This document shows positions 6,533 through 14,580 of a stretch of 14,685 nt of DNA, piece by piece (position 1 is the first letter of the stretch; each line of letters starts with the position of its first letter). The notes below the pieces were generated by a model, which worked only from the letters and a program-made list of their open reading frames with translations, made no database searches and was not told the origin of the DNA. This DNA comes from Pseudobacteriovorax antillogorgiicola. GTDB lineage: Bacteria; Bdellovibrionota_B; Oligoflexia; Oligoflexales; RGVZ01. The DNA is taken from the NCBI GenBank assembly GCA_945897695.1, contig CAMDGW010000044.1, forward strand, positions 1-14,685, written 5' to 3'. Both the position numbers and the translations under genes were made by a program.

Positions 6533-7891
6533 ATGCTTCGTCCTGATGACGGATTTCCAATTGTAGCGTTGGCCAGCGGCTCCGGACCCGGAGCCGTTGG
6601 CGTTATTCGCCTTTCAGGCGTCAACTGCTGGGATGTCATTGGCCCATCCCTTGGTGGAATTTCTGCCATCAAAGAGCGCACAACATCCCTCCGAACTTTT
6701 AACGACCCAAAAACTGGCGAAGCCGTCGATGATTTGGTGGTCGTATTCTTCAAAGGTCCTCATTCATTTACTGGCCAGGATACCGTAGAACTTTACTGTC
6801 ACGGTGGTGCTTACATTATTCAGCGGATCCTTGGGATTTTGTATAACCAAGGGGCTAGACCAGCTCAAGCAGGGGAATTCACAAAGCGGGCCCTACTAAA
6901 TGGCAAGCTTGATCTAACTGCTGCCGAAGGTATTCGCGATTTAGTGGAAGCTCAATCTCGCCAACAATGGCTTGCCGGCAGACAGCTTTATACGGGCCGT
7001 CTCAAAGACGGCATCGACTCCCTACGCCAGGAAGTCATTGGATCGATGGCTTATCTCGAAGCAATGATTGATTTCCCAGACGAAGGGGATACGGCACATG
7101 TTGCGTTGGATGATGTGCGCCGGCGCCTCAATAAAGTTAGCGGCACCCTTAAAAGCCTCATTTCCACTTTTCAAAGCGGTCACGTTGCAAGCCGCGGCCT
7201 CATGGTCGCCCTCGTTGGCGCCCCAAATGCAGGTAAGTCTACGTTACTCAATACCCTTCTTGGCAAACAACGAGCCATCGTGAGCGCTGTTGCCGGGACG
7301 ACTAGAGATTATATTGAAGAACCTTGCCTCATTGACGGCAGACTTATTAGACTTGTCGACACAGCTGGGATCAGAGACACAAGCGATAGCATTGAGCAAG
7401 AAGGCGTCGCACTTTCTCGAAAGATTTTGGAGGAGGCTGATGTTGTCATCTCTCTTTGCGCAGCTGATTCAACCGAGATCGACCGCGCGTCTATTACAGC
7501 TGATCTGAGTGCCTCAAGAAAATCTTTCATTGCAGTAGTAACCAAGGCAGACCTTACCATCCCTGCTTGGGCGAGATCTGAGCTTGCCATAAGTTGTAAA
7601 AGCGGAGCAGGTATTGACCAGCTAAAAAACAAGCTCATGGGTATTGTCGATACCCATTTACAGGGCCTCGAAGAACGTCCATTTTTGACATCTCTAAGAC
7701 AACAGCAGGCTCTGCTTAAAGCTAGCGACTCGCTCGATAAGTTTTTTCAGCAGGATAAAGATCATGCCGGTCACGAGATGCTAGCTTTTGAGTTGCAGGA
7801 ATCTGCACGCGCCATGTCGTCAGTCATCGGAGATATTTCAAATGAAGACATCCTCGATAAGGTTTTTAGTGAGTTTTGTATAGGCAAGTAA
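6533..7891 (+). CDS. mnmE: tRNA uridine-5-carboxymethylaminomethyl modification GTPase MnmE
   Basis: GTPase that with MnmG installs the cmnm5 group on wobble U34 of certain tRNAs, using a folate one-carbon donor. The 452-residue product is full length. The N-terminal folate-binding domain is at about 8-125 (AGEFTKRALLNGKLDL at 113-128). The inserted G domain shows P-loop GAPNAGKS (229-236), GTTRD (255-259), DTAGI (276-280), TKAD (337-340, threonine where NKxD has asparagine) and SCKSGAG (354-360). The C-terminal FCIGK ending (448-452) with catalytic C449 is intact. It lies 19 bp after jag with only a weak Shine-Dalgarno, so coupling to jag is plausible. The partner mnmG, often next, is not in the window; a convergent lipase gene follows after 9 bp. 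Confidence 0.97.
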   Translation: MLRPDDGFPIVALASGSGPGAVGVIRLSGVNCWDVIGPSLGGISAIKERTTSLRTFNDPKTGEAVDDLVVVFFKGPHSFTGQDTVELYCHGGAYIIQRILGILYNQGARPAQAGEFTKRALLNGKLDLTAAEGIRDLVEAQSRQQWLAGRQLYTGRLKDGIDSLRQEVIGSMAYLEAMIDFPDEGDTAHVALDDVRRRLNKVSGTLKSLISTFQSGHVASRGLMVALVGAPNAGKSTLLNTLLGKQRAIVSAVAGTTRDYIEEPCLIDGRLIRLVDTAGIRDTSDSIEQEGVALSRKILEEADVVISLCAADSTEIDRASITADLSASRKSFIAVVTKADLTIPAWARSELAISCKSGAGIDQLKNKLMGIVDTHLQGLEERPFLTSLRQQQALLKASDSLDKFFQQDKDHAGHEMLAFELQESARAMSSVIGDISNEDILDKVFSEFCIGK

Positions 7892-7900
7892 GTCAGGCGA

Positions 7901-8965
7901 TCATTTATAATCATCAATCTCATTACGGATTCGGCGCATGTAGTTCGCCATCATGTGATCATCGATAAATTTCGGCCACTGAGCTCCATAGCCACCTGTG
8001 ACTTTCATCCGACCTGGCATGATCGCGCCTTTGGGAAGGTTTTTAGTCTGTTCGAGAAAATCTCGATATGCGGCCTCGTCGGCAGTTAGCTCACTCGGTA
8101 TAGAAGCTCCCATAACGTCAGGATTTGATGAACCGTTGCTGCCACCGGCAAGAAACCGATCTGGTCTAAAATCAACTTGCCCTTTACGAAGCCAAACAAG
8201 AGAACCAAAGTGGGTCATCCAAAAAGGTACGCGCGCCACGAGATCTGTTTCATTGACGACGCGGTAGTATTTATTGACGAAGGTATTTCTAAGTTTTTTT
8301 GCCAAGGCGCCGTCGGCAAAAAGTGGCTGTCCAAAAGTAACAATACGGTGCATCTCTGGACCATCGCCAATCCAGCGTTCAAATTTTGACTTTAAGGCAA
8401 AAATGCCAGCTAATGCGCCACCTAGACTATGACCGGTAACCCAAAAAGTTTTCCTAGAGACACTGCCACGATTGAGGGCTCTTAAGATCTGACGATGAAG
8501 GCCCGTTTCAGCATCATAAAACCCCTCATGAACTTTGCCACCTTCCACACCTTTACGGGGTGCGTCCAAATTCACAAGCCAGTCACTTAAGCTTTTCATG
8601 TCAGTACCGCGGAAAGCTAGCACAGCGCAGTGATCATTAGTCATCAGGTACGCATACATAGATCCATAACCAAAGTGTTCGATCGTAGGATAGCCCCAAG
8701 CATTTGCCTGCTGACGAACGCCATCGGGCTCTAAGTAGGCTGCATCACTTGCAGCCGCAAGTGAGCTAATAATTTTCCAAGATAGTAGATCAATAGAGGA
8801 AGCTCCAGATGATCCGTAGGAGGGTTGCGTCTGGTCTCCAAAAAGACAAGCCTCCTCGCCTTGAATTCCTGCATCCGTTAGCTTCGCCTCTTGCTTTCTT
8901 GATTTACAATGAGAAAAGGACGTCAGTAGCATTAAAAGACAAATAGCAGACCTGACGGGAAGCAT
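7901..8965 (-). CDS. Class 3 (Lipase_3) alpha/beta-hydrolase, probable lipoprotein
   Basis: Predicted exported lipase or phospholipase. The 354-residue product has GGAG 7 nt before its ATG. The N-terminus is hydrophobic (7-17) and ends in C20 preceded by F-S-H; a lipid-modified cysteine is possible but histidine at -1 is atypical for a lipobox. Class 3 lipase motifs are clear: AFRGTD (117-122), WLVNLDAP, VHEGFYDA (145-152), the nucleophile elbow GHSLGGA (178-184, S180), TFGQPLFAD (210-218) and RVVNETDLVARVP (235-247, probable catalytic D241). H337 in DDHMMANYM is the likely catalytic histidine. Substrate is unknown. It lies 42 bp after the GYF_2/DUF4234-like gene on the same strand, so the two are probably co-transcribed, and it converges on mnmE with no visible terminator. 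Confidence 0.9.
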   Translation of the reverse strand: MLPVRSAICLLMLLTSFSHCKSRKQEAKLTDAGIQGEEACLFGDQTQPSYGSSGASSIDLLSWKIISSLAAASDAAYLEPDGVRQQANAWGYPTIEHFGYGSMYAYLMTNDHCAVLAFRGTDMKSLSDWLVNLDAPRKGVEGGKVHEGFYDAETGLHRQILRALNRGSVSRKTFWVTGHSLGGALAGIFALKSKFERWIGDGPEMHRIVTFGQPLFADGALAKKLRNTFVNKYYRVVNETDLVARVPFWMTHFGSLVWLRKGQVDFRPDRFLAGGSNGSSNPDVMGASIPSELTADEAAYRDFLEQTKNLPKGAIMPGRMKVTGGYGAQWPKFIDDHMMANYMRRIRNEIDDYK

Positions 8966-9007
8966 CTGAAATCTCCATAAAATAAACCTAAACTTAGAGT
9001 TTAAACT

Positions 9008-10048
9008 TCAACGGGTGGCGCTGTGATACACGTGCAGTCGCCAGTGACGATTTAGAGCCGACTGAATCATGCCAATATAAATTGGGGGAAACACAGCAGC
9101 CACTGTGGCAAGCCAAGGATTAACTGTTCTGTAGCCATTTTGCTCTTCCATCTGCCTTACCATTCGGGCCACAAAGTAGGCCAAAATCAAATGCACTCCC
9201 GGAATCATACACATCCACATGGGCAAAATGAAATTCATGCGGCTTGCACCATTTAGATGCCAGCTCACCTCTTCACCTGTCTTAGACAGCCACGCCCACC
9301 AGTATGTACCTAGTGACAGTGGGAAATAGATCATAGCGCGCACTCCCGGAGATCCCGGACGCCCCAGGCGAAGCCTGCTAGCGACCTGCAGATATTGCTG
9401 GTCAAACGATACCGCAGGGTTCGCCGTATTAATATTGGACTGGCTTCTTGCGGACTGCTCAGCTTGCTTATCTAAAAGTTTGCGACTTCGTCGTTCATCT
9501 TCCTGGAGGCGTTTTCGTTCTTTAGCAGAAAGTTTTCGAGTAGTAGCCACTGATTCAGATGTGACGCGTTCTTCGGGAAACTTAACACGCTCGCCCACAC
9601 CAGACGTTGTGCTGGAAAGTTCTTTTTGAGCGTTGGTAATTGTACCGATAATGTTGTTGGCGTTTAGGTTGTTGGAATTGATAGTTATATCGTGAGTTAG
9701 GTGATTCTTAGCCTCATTATTAATCGGACCAATTTTCTTGGCTACAACACCAATCTTTGCTTCATCATTAGACGTATTTGCCGACTGGCCCAAGAAGTCT
9801 GAATAGCGTCCAGCCATTGCATGAATAGCCGCAAAATCCTGTAAAGGATACCACTGGGTAAATCCCTTGCGACTCACCATCCTCGCCTGACCTGACGCGG
9901 TCTTTTCTGTGCGAGAGAAAGCATCGGAAGCATCAAGCGGTCCAACCACATTGCCATCTTCAAATACATACCATCCACCAACCCAGGAACTGTTTTTATC
10001 CTGAGTTACCGAGCTATTTGACCGTCCTGACGAATGCTCGTTTGCCAT
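9008..10048 (-). CDS. Membrane protein with GYF_2-like N-terminus and DUF4234-like C-terminus
   Basis: Function unknown. The start at 10048 is fixed by AAGGAGG 6 nt upstream; an earlier in-frame ATG at 10075 precedes this site. The 346-residue product has a GYF_2-type domain at about 22-76 (WYVFEDGNVVGPLDASDA, then GFTQWYPLQDF), a low-complexity middle with Asn-rich (121-140) and highly charged helical parts (KLSAKERKRLQEDERRSRK, 172-190), and a C-terminal membrane region at about 236-335. That region has YFPLSLGTYWWAWLSK, a central hydrophobic pair of segments (273-295) and IGMIQSALNRHW, which resembles DUF4234. GYF_2 domains are thought to bind peptides in bacteria. It is followed by the lipase gene on the same strand. 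No signal peptide is evident, so the GYF part is probably cytoplasmic. Confidence 0.8.
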   Translation of the reverse strand: MANEHSSGRSNSSVTQDKNSSWVGGWYVFEDGNVVGPLDASDAFSRTEKTASGQARMVSRKGFTQWYPLQDFAAIHAMAGRYSDFLGQSANTSNDEAKIGVVAKKIGPINNEAKNHLTHDITINSNNLNANNIIGTITNAQKELSSTTSGVGERVKFPEERVTSESVATTRKLSAKERKRLQEDERRSRKLLDKQAEQSARSQSNINTANPAVSFDQQYLQVASRLRLGRPGSPGVRAMIYFPLSLGTYWWAWLSKTGEEVSWHLNGASRMNFILPMWMCMIPGVHLILAYFVARMVRQMEEQNGYRTVNPWLATVAAVFPPIYIGMIQSALNRHWRLHVYHSATR

Positions 10049-10054
10049 ACATCG

Positions 10055-10061
10055 CCTCCTT
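10055..10061 (-). promoter_or_regulatory. Strong ribosome binding site fixing the GYF_2/DUF4234 start
   Basis: AAGGAGG on the minus strand with a 6-nt spacer to ATG 10048. The upstream ATG at 10075 would place this site inside the coding region. Further up, TATAGT (10101-10096, minus strand) could be a -10, but no -35 supports it. Confidence 0.8.
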
Positions 10062-10229
10062 GGCAATGGTTTCACATGAAATGCTTGTGCTTTTAACTAT
10101 AGTTTAGCCGATTCGTTACCTGAGACACAACAAAAACCCCGAAACCATTGCTGTATGGTGTCCCAATTTTCCAATTCTTCGGCTAAGATCAAGCAATCCT
10201 TTGGGGATAGCCCACGAGGATTAATCTTT

Positions 10230-10235
10230 GGGAGG
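10230..10235 (+). promoter_or_regulatory. Ribosome binding site fixing the GTG start of the phosphohexomutase
   Basis: GGGAGG lies 10 nt before GTG 10246. The alternative TTG at 10228 overlaps this site and is therefore unlikely. Confidence 0.65.
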
Positions 10236-10245
10236 CACATTCATT

Positions 10246-12027
10246 GTGGAATCCGTAATATCAACTCGTGCTAAATACTGGGCTAGCAGCGCAGTTTTTG
10301 ACGAACAGACACGCCAAGAAATTTCGCACCTATTAAGCTCTCAAAATGAACCAGAGCTTTCGGAACGTTTTTACCGAGACTTGGAATTCGGAACAGGTGG
10401 GCTGCGCGGCATCATGGGTGCAGGTACCAATCGGATGAATATCTATAATGTACGCAAGGCAACAACGGCCTTGGCATTATACCTGAGGGAGGTCCACGGT
10501 GGTGATACAGCCCTAAAAGTTGGTATTAGCTATGACTCGAGGAACTCCTCAAAAGAGTTTGCCGTTGCTGCCGGTGAAGTCCTTGCGGCTCACGGCATTA
10601 AAGCTCTGGTCACAAAAGAGCTTCGTCCCACTCCCATGCTCTCATTCATGGTACGGCACTACCGCTGCGCTGCCGGAATTTGCGTCACCGCAAGCCACAA
10701 CCCCCCGGAATATAATGGCTACAAAGTTTATTGGGACACAGGCGCTCAGATCATTGGCCCTCACGATAAAGCCATTATTGCAAAATATGGTGAACTCAGT
10801 CGGTATGAAGACATCAAATTTCTACCTGCAGAAAAGGCTAGAGCCTCTGGTCTCTTTGAAGACATCGGCAGTGAGCTTGACGAAGCCTACTTTAAGAAAG
10901 TCTCGGCTCTGAGTCTTCGTAAAGAAGGCCGCTTAGGATTTAAGATCGTCTATACACCTCTTCACGGAAGTGGCCTATATCCAGTCACAGAAATGCTTAA
11001 GCGCATTGGCTTTGAAAACGTTTTAGTTGTGCCTGAGCAGAAGTTTCCAGACGGTCGTTTCCCTACAGTTAAGTACCCAAACCCCGAAGATCCCGAAGCC
11101 TTGCAAATGGCTCTTGATCTAGCACGCAAAGAAAAAGCAGACCTCGTTATCGGGACAGATCCTGATACAGACCGCATCGGTCTTATTATGCGCGAAGGGG
11201 ACGGTTTCACTTTTTTTAATGGCAACCAAATTGGTTGTCTCTTAGTAGATTTCTTTCTCTCTGCAACTCGTGACGCTGGTCTCATGCCCAAAGACCCCCT
11301 CGTCATTAAGACTGTCGTGACAACTGACCTACAGTCAGAAATTGCCAATGAATACGGAGCGACATGTGAGGAGACATTAACCGGTTTTAAGTGGATCTGC
11401 GGTTTGATTGAAGACTACGAATCAGGCAAGCTCAAACCTTACCGCAAGTATGTGTGCGGAGGAGAAGAAAGCTACGGCTTTCTTGCTGACTCGTTTGTAC
11501 GGGATAAGGATGCTGTAAGTGCTGCCTGTATTGCCTCTGAGATGGTGGCCTACTACAAAAGCCGTGGCTTAAGCTGCTCTCAAGTGCTTGACCGCATTTT
11601 TCAAAAGCATGGGCTTTATCAAGAGTCCCTTTTTACCATCACCATGCCAGGTCAAGATGGTGCCTCTGCAATGAAACGTATGATGTCTAAGATGCGAAGC
11701 GAACCGCCGCAGGAAATCGATGGAATTGCTGTAGAAAAACTTCGAGATTTTGAAACATCTCAAATTTTAACCTCCACCAATGGACGCTTTAACCCTTCGG
11801 GAAAATTGACTCTTCCGAAGAGTGACGTGTTACAATTTATTTTAGTAGACGGAACAAAAGTAAGCATACGCCCATCCGGAACTGAGCCTAAGATCAAGTT
11901 TTATATCTCGGTCAAAGATCAGTCGGCAAAAGGGGCTTCGATGCACGAACTGCAGTCGATGAAAAAAGCTGCACTGGAACGTCTCAAGCGGATTGAAAAG
12001 ACGTTTGTAGCCATGGCACAAGGATAG
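10246..12027 (+). CDS. Phosphoglucomutase/phosphomannomutase (alpha-D-phosphohexomutase family)
   Basis: Cytoplasmic enzyme that moves a phosphate between C1 and C6 of a hexose through a phosphoserine and a 1,6-bisphosphate intermediate, supplying sugar-1-phosphates for glycogen, LPS or other glycans. From GTG 10246 the product is 593 residues, the length of the larger PGM2/PgcA-like branch. All four catalytic loops are intact: phosphoserine loop TASHNP (148-153, S150), magnesium loop GTDPDTDR (303-310), sugar-binding loop GGEESYG (405-411) and phosphate-binding RPSGTEP (542-548). FRDLEFGTGGLRG-like sequence near 43-55 (YRDLEFGTGGLRGIMG) is also typical. The sequence alone does not settle glucose versus mannose. 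The outer membrane protein gene follows after 68 bp with no terminator between them. Confidence 0.93.
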   Translation: MESVISTRAKYWASSAVFDEQTRQEISHLLSSQNEPELSERFYRDLEFGTGGLRGIMGAGTNRMNIYNVRKATTALALYLREVHGGDTALKVGISYDSRNSSKEFAVAAGEVLAAHGIKALVTKELRPTPMLSFMVRHYRCAAGICVTASHNPPEYNGYKVYWDTGAQIIGPHDKAIIAKYGELSRYEDIKFLPAEKARASGLFEDIGSELDEAYFKKVSALSLRKEGRLGFKIVYTPLHGSGLYPVTEMLKRIGFENVLVVPEQKFPDGRFPTVKYPNPEDPEALQMALDLARKEKADLVIGTDPDTDRIGLIMREGDGFTFFNGNQIGCLLVDFFLSATRDAGLMPKDPLVIKTVVTTDLQSEIANEYGATCEETLTGFKWICGLIEDYESGKLKPYRKYVCGGEESYGFLADSFVRDKDAVSAACIASEMVAYYKSRGLSCSQVLDRIFQKHGLYQESLFTITMPGQDGASAMKRMMSKMRSEPPQEIDGIAVEKLRDFETSQILTSTNGRFNPSGKLTLPKSDVLQFILVDGTKVSIRPSGTEPKIKFYISVKDQSAKGASMHELQSMKKAALERLKRIEKTFVAMAQG

Positions 12028-12095
12028 GCCCCTACGCACGTCGAACCTAGTCCGCTTTGTCTGACTCTAAAGGCAATGCGTGAGAGGTCACCAAC

Positions 12096-12965
12096 GTGAA
12101 GTACAAGTCTTTGGCCAAGTTTTCCATTGCCTTAGTCGCAACGCTGAGCTGCGCTAGTACGACCGCTTACTCAGCCGTCGGCGGTTACCGCAAAGCAACG
12201 GAAGGCGACGACGTTGTAAAAAATAAACTTTATCCCAAAAAAGGCCGCGTTGAATTAAACGGTCCAAACTTCGGCATGATTTTAAACCAAAGCTACATTG
12301 ATACCTACTTGGTAAGCGCTGGTATTAACTATTTCTGGAGTGAAACATGGGGATTTGGACTAGACCTCACACTTCCATTCAACAAAGACCGTCAAGAGCG
12401 TTATTGTATTGAACATTTCTACAATGACCCCGACTACGAAATTGCAGCCGAATGCGGTGAGCCTGAAAACATAGAAGACGTCGGGGGTAACGGCTTAAAA
12501 GGCAACTACGGCCCGGCTTACGTCAACATCCGAGAATACAATATGCTCATCACAGGCAACGCTGTCTGGAATCCAATTTATGGAAAAGAAATCTTTTTTA
12601 TGTCGGCCGTGATGAACTTTGACGTCTATGTCAACATGGGTGCCGGGCTTGCTATGTCAACTTTTTATCAGCTGGATTCTAATCTTGCCAATGGCAAACC
12701 TAGCCGCGGCTCCTTTCCAGCCCCTGGACAATCCGGAGAAAGACCTGGAGCTGAACCAAATGAAACTGAACTCTATGGCACGGCTGGGAGACCTGCCGCT
12801 CTCAAGCAAACAAATGTTTTTCTTGATGCTGGAATTGGCCAAAAAATTCACTTTGCTAAAAAGTTTCACGTCAAAGCTGAGCTTCGTGATCACCTTGTCC
12901 TAGGAACACCCGGCGGATTTGATATGTTTTTTACCCTGACGGGTGGGGTTGGCATGCGATTTTAG
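12096..12965 (+). CDS. Outer membrane beta-barrel domain protein (Myxococcota/Bdellovibrionota type)
   Basis: Predicted outer membrane barrel of unknown function. The GTG start has GAGAGG 8 nt upstream. The 289-residue product has a signal peptide with hydrophobic core at 10-20 and probable cleavage after AYSA (A27). The mature part alternates amphipathic strands with loops and ends in the aromatic residue typical of barrels (GGVGMRF). GRVELNGPNFGMILNQSY (50-67), the WSETWGFGLDL stretch (81-91), and YGKEIFFMSAVMNFDVYVNMGAG (162-184) fit the outer membrane beta-barrel family that I recall from myxobacteria and bdellovibrios (TIGR04565-like). Two cysteines, C104 and C120, lie in a probable surface loop and may form a disulfide. 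A Pro/Gly-rich stretch (196-222) is probably another loop. A strong terminator follows. Confidence 0.82.
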   Translation: MKYKSLAKFSIALVATLSCASTTAYSAVGGYRKATEGDDVVKNKLYPKKGRVELNGPNFGMILNQSYIDTYLVSAGINYFWSETWGFGLDLTLPFNKDRQERYCIEHFYNDPDYEIAAECGEPENIEDVGGNGLKGNYGPAYVNIREYNMLITGNAVWNPIYGKEIFFMSAVMNFDVYVNMGAGLAMSTFYQLDSNLANGKPSRGSFPAPGQSGERPGAEPNETELYGTAGRPAALKQTNVFLDAGIGQKIHFAKKFHVKAELRDHLVLGTPGGFDMFFTLTGGVGMRF

Positions 12966-12987
12966 GATCGCTACATGATTTACGGAG

Positions 12988-13040
12988 AAAAAAACCCGCG
13001 CCGAGACCGTACTACTTGTAGGTTGAGGCGCGGGATTTTT
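12988..13040. terminator. Bidirectional intrinsic terminator between the barrel gene and ssb
   Basis: CCCGCGCC (12995-13002) pairs perfectly with GGCGCGGG (13027-13034). Seven A residues precede the left arm (12988-12994) and five T residues (13036-13040) follow the right arm after one A, so it can terminate both the plus-strand barrel gene and minus-strand ssb. The 24-nt loop has a small inner pairing (ACC 13006-13008 with GGT 13021-13023). Confidence 0.9.
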
Positions 13041-13077
13041 AATTCGACACAAAGATCACCAAGTTAATGAAGACGGC

Positions 13078-13602
13078 TCAAAAGGGGATGTCGTCAAGAC
13101 CAGAGGTTTCTGGCCCCCCAAATCCCGTGCTCGCTGTCATCGGCGCTCCAATATCAAACTCTGGGATGGATGGAGTCGAACCATAGCCTTGGTTGGCGTC
13201 ACTTTGGTTTTGACGAGCTCCGTAGTTTTGATTTTGCGCTGATTCTCCGCGTCCTTGTCCTTGACCTGGAGAGCTCAGGAATTGAACATTCTGAGCCACG
13301 ATTTCTGTTTGATAACGCTTCTGACCTGTCTGTTTATCATCCCATGAACGAGTCTGAAGACGGCCTTCTACGTAGACCGTGCGGCCTTTTGCAAGAAACT
13401 TAGCACAGTTTTCCGCAAGCTTGTTCCACACTACGACGCGGTGCCACTCTGTGATTTCCTGACGTTGACCATCCGCACCATTACGATAGTCAGTTGTTGC
13501 AATGCTGAAAGTTGCAACAGGAGCTTGATTTGCTGTGTAGCGGAGTTCCGGGTCCTGGCCCAGATTGCCGATGATCATTACCCGATTGAGTGAGCCTGCC
13601 AT
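13078..13602 (-). CDS. ssb: Single-stranded DNA-binding protein
   Basis: Binds and protects single-stranded DNA and recruits replication and repair partners. The start at 13602 has AAAGGAA 7 nt upstream and gives the standard N-terminus MAGSLNRVMIIGNLGQDPELR; an in-frame ATG 26 codons earlier is not needed. The 174-residue product has an OB fold over about 1-110 (ITEWHRVVVWNKLAENCAKFLAKG at 50-73, VYVEGRLQTRSW at 76-87), then a Gln/Gly/Asn-rich disordered linker (112-145) and the acidic tip LDDIPF (169-174) that binds partner proteins. It is transcribed away from the lipoprotein gene and ends at the shared bidirectional terminator. Confidence 0.97.
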   Translation of the reverse strand: MAGSLNRVMIIGNLGQDPELRYTANQAPVATFSIATTDYRNGADGQRQEITEWHRVVVWNKLAENCAKFLAKGRTVYVEGRLQTRSWDDKQTGQKRYQTEIVAQNVQFLSSPGQGQGRGESAQNQNYGARQNQSDANQGYGSTPSIPEFDIGAPMTASTGFGGPETSGLDDIPF

Positions 13603-13609
13603 GTCCAGT

Positions 13610-13616
13610 TTCCTTT
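13610..13616 (-). promoter_or_regulatory. Ribosome binding site fixing the ssb start
   Basis: AAAGGAA on the minus strand, 7 nt before ATG 13602. The 288-bp AT-rich region from here to 13890 should hold the divergent promoters of ssb and the lipoprotein gene; no convincing -35/-10 pair was found in it. Confidence 0.75.
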
Positions 13617-13877
13617 GAAAAATCTGATTTCTTGTGAGGCATAACGCCAAAAATAAACTGTATCGATCTCTTCCTAACACTCATAACCCAGTCACTCCAA
13701 GGGGTACAACAAAAACCTTAAAAGCTCGGGAAAATATCTCTGCTGGACACTTTAAGTTCAATTAAGTATCTGTAATTAATGAATATTTATTAGTAATATG
13801 TATTTTCCCCAAGTTATCAGGCAAACTACTGTTTGATTTAGCTGTTTTTTGTCTAGCAAAAATCACATCCGCACTCT

Positions 13878-13882
13878 GGAGG
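13878..13882 (+). promoter_or_regulatory. Ribosome binding site fixing the TTG start of the lipoprotein
   Basis: GGAGG with an 8-nt spacer to TTG 13891. It places the lipoprotein signal at the extreme N-terminus, whereas the TTG at 13849 has no comparable site. Confidence 0.7.
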
Positions 13883-13890
13883 ACATCCTT

Positions 13891-14580
13891 TTGCGAATTA
13901 TTTATACAGCATCTAAAGTTTCATTTGTAGCCCTCATGATCACAACGATCACGGTTAGCTCTGGCTGTAAGAAAAAAGAATACTTTCCTCCCATCGGAGA
14001 CAAAGTTGTAAGCCCGATCGACGTCGCTGCTGACATTTCTGGAAGCTATTTTTATGCGTTAAATAGCGATTATCCTCGCGACTACAACGAGGGATCATTA
14101 CTTGTACTCAATACCGATGGCCAAAAAATTGGTGTTACTCCCGTGCCCCGCCTTGGAAGAAGCCTTACTGTCGCCGGAAGCACCTTGATTATAACTTTTT
14201 CTGAGTCTGGTGATTCTGGCCCAAAAGTCATGCTGTTTGATATTTCAAATCCTGCAGCTCCTGCATTAGCTAAGACATTTGATCTCAGCGCCGACTGCAA
14301 CCCCCTCAATGCGGTGGCTAGAGACCAATATGGATACTGGGCTGTCTCATGCTCCAATGGCCAGATTCATGCGGGAGTGCTTGATACAATCCTCGCTCAA
14401 TCCACACTGACGCACGTTAGAAGCTATGCGTGGGCACGACGTGCTCTGCATATTGACACGAGCCGTAACCTTCTTTTTTCTTTTCCCACACAGCTTGGAG
14501 AACAAACATCTGCCGACCTGGAGACTGAAGATAGCAAAACCTACACCGATCCAGATGGCGTTGAAACAGCGACTCCATAA
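13891..14580 (+). CDS. Lipoprotein with beta-propeller-like repeats, possibly truncated
   Basis: Predicted lipoprotein of unknown function. The TTG start at 13891 is supported by GGAGG. The 229-residue product begins with a hydrophobic segment (10-22) ending in the lipobox VSSGC, so C26 is the probable lipidated residue, followed by KKKEYF. The following residues contain repeated beta-strand units such as SPIDVAADISGSYFYALNS, GSLLVLNT, LTVAGSTLIITFS and VMLFDISNPAAPALAKTFDL, which resemble the LVIVD-type propeller pattern. Only about three such units fit before the stop, fewer than a closed propeller usually has. The frame stops at 14578-14580, while the +1-shifted frame stays open to the window edge, so this may be a frameshifted or interrupted longer gene. 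Its natural end cannot be settled here. Confidence 0.65.
   Translation: MRIIYTASKVSFVALMITTITVSSGCKKKEYFPPIGDKVVSPIDVAADISGSYFYALNSDYPRDYNEGSLLVLNTDGQKIGVTPVPRLGRSLTVAGSTLIITFSESGDSGPKVMLFDISNPAAPALAKTFDLSADCNPLNAVARDQYGYWAVSCSNGQIHAGVLDTILAQSTLTHVRSYAWARRALHIDTSRNLLFSFPTQLGEQTSADLETEDSKTYTDPDGVETATP

Noticed and set aside
10076..10229. Promoters in the gap between the GYF_2/DUF4234 gene and the phosphohexomutase gene
   Set aside because: Only isolated -10-like hexamers (TATAGT on minus, TAAGAT on plus) were found without credible -35 partners, so none is listed as a feature.
10962..11348. 128-codon minus-strand ORF inside the phosphohexomutase gene
   Set aside because: The opposite strand carries intact catalytic motifs throughout; this is an antisense shadow with no family resemblance.
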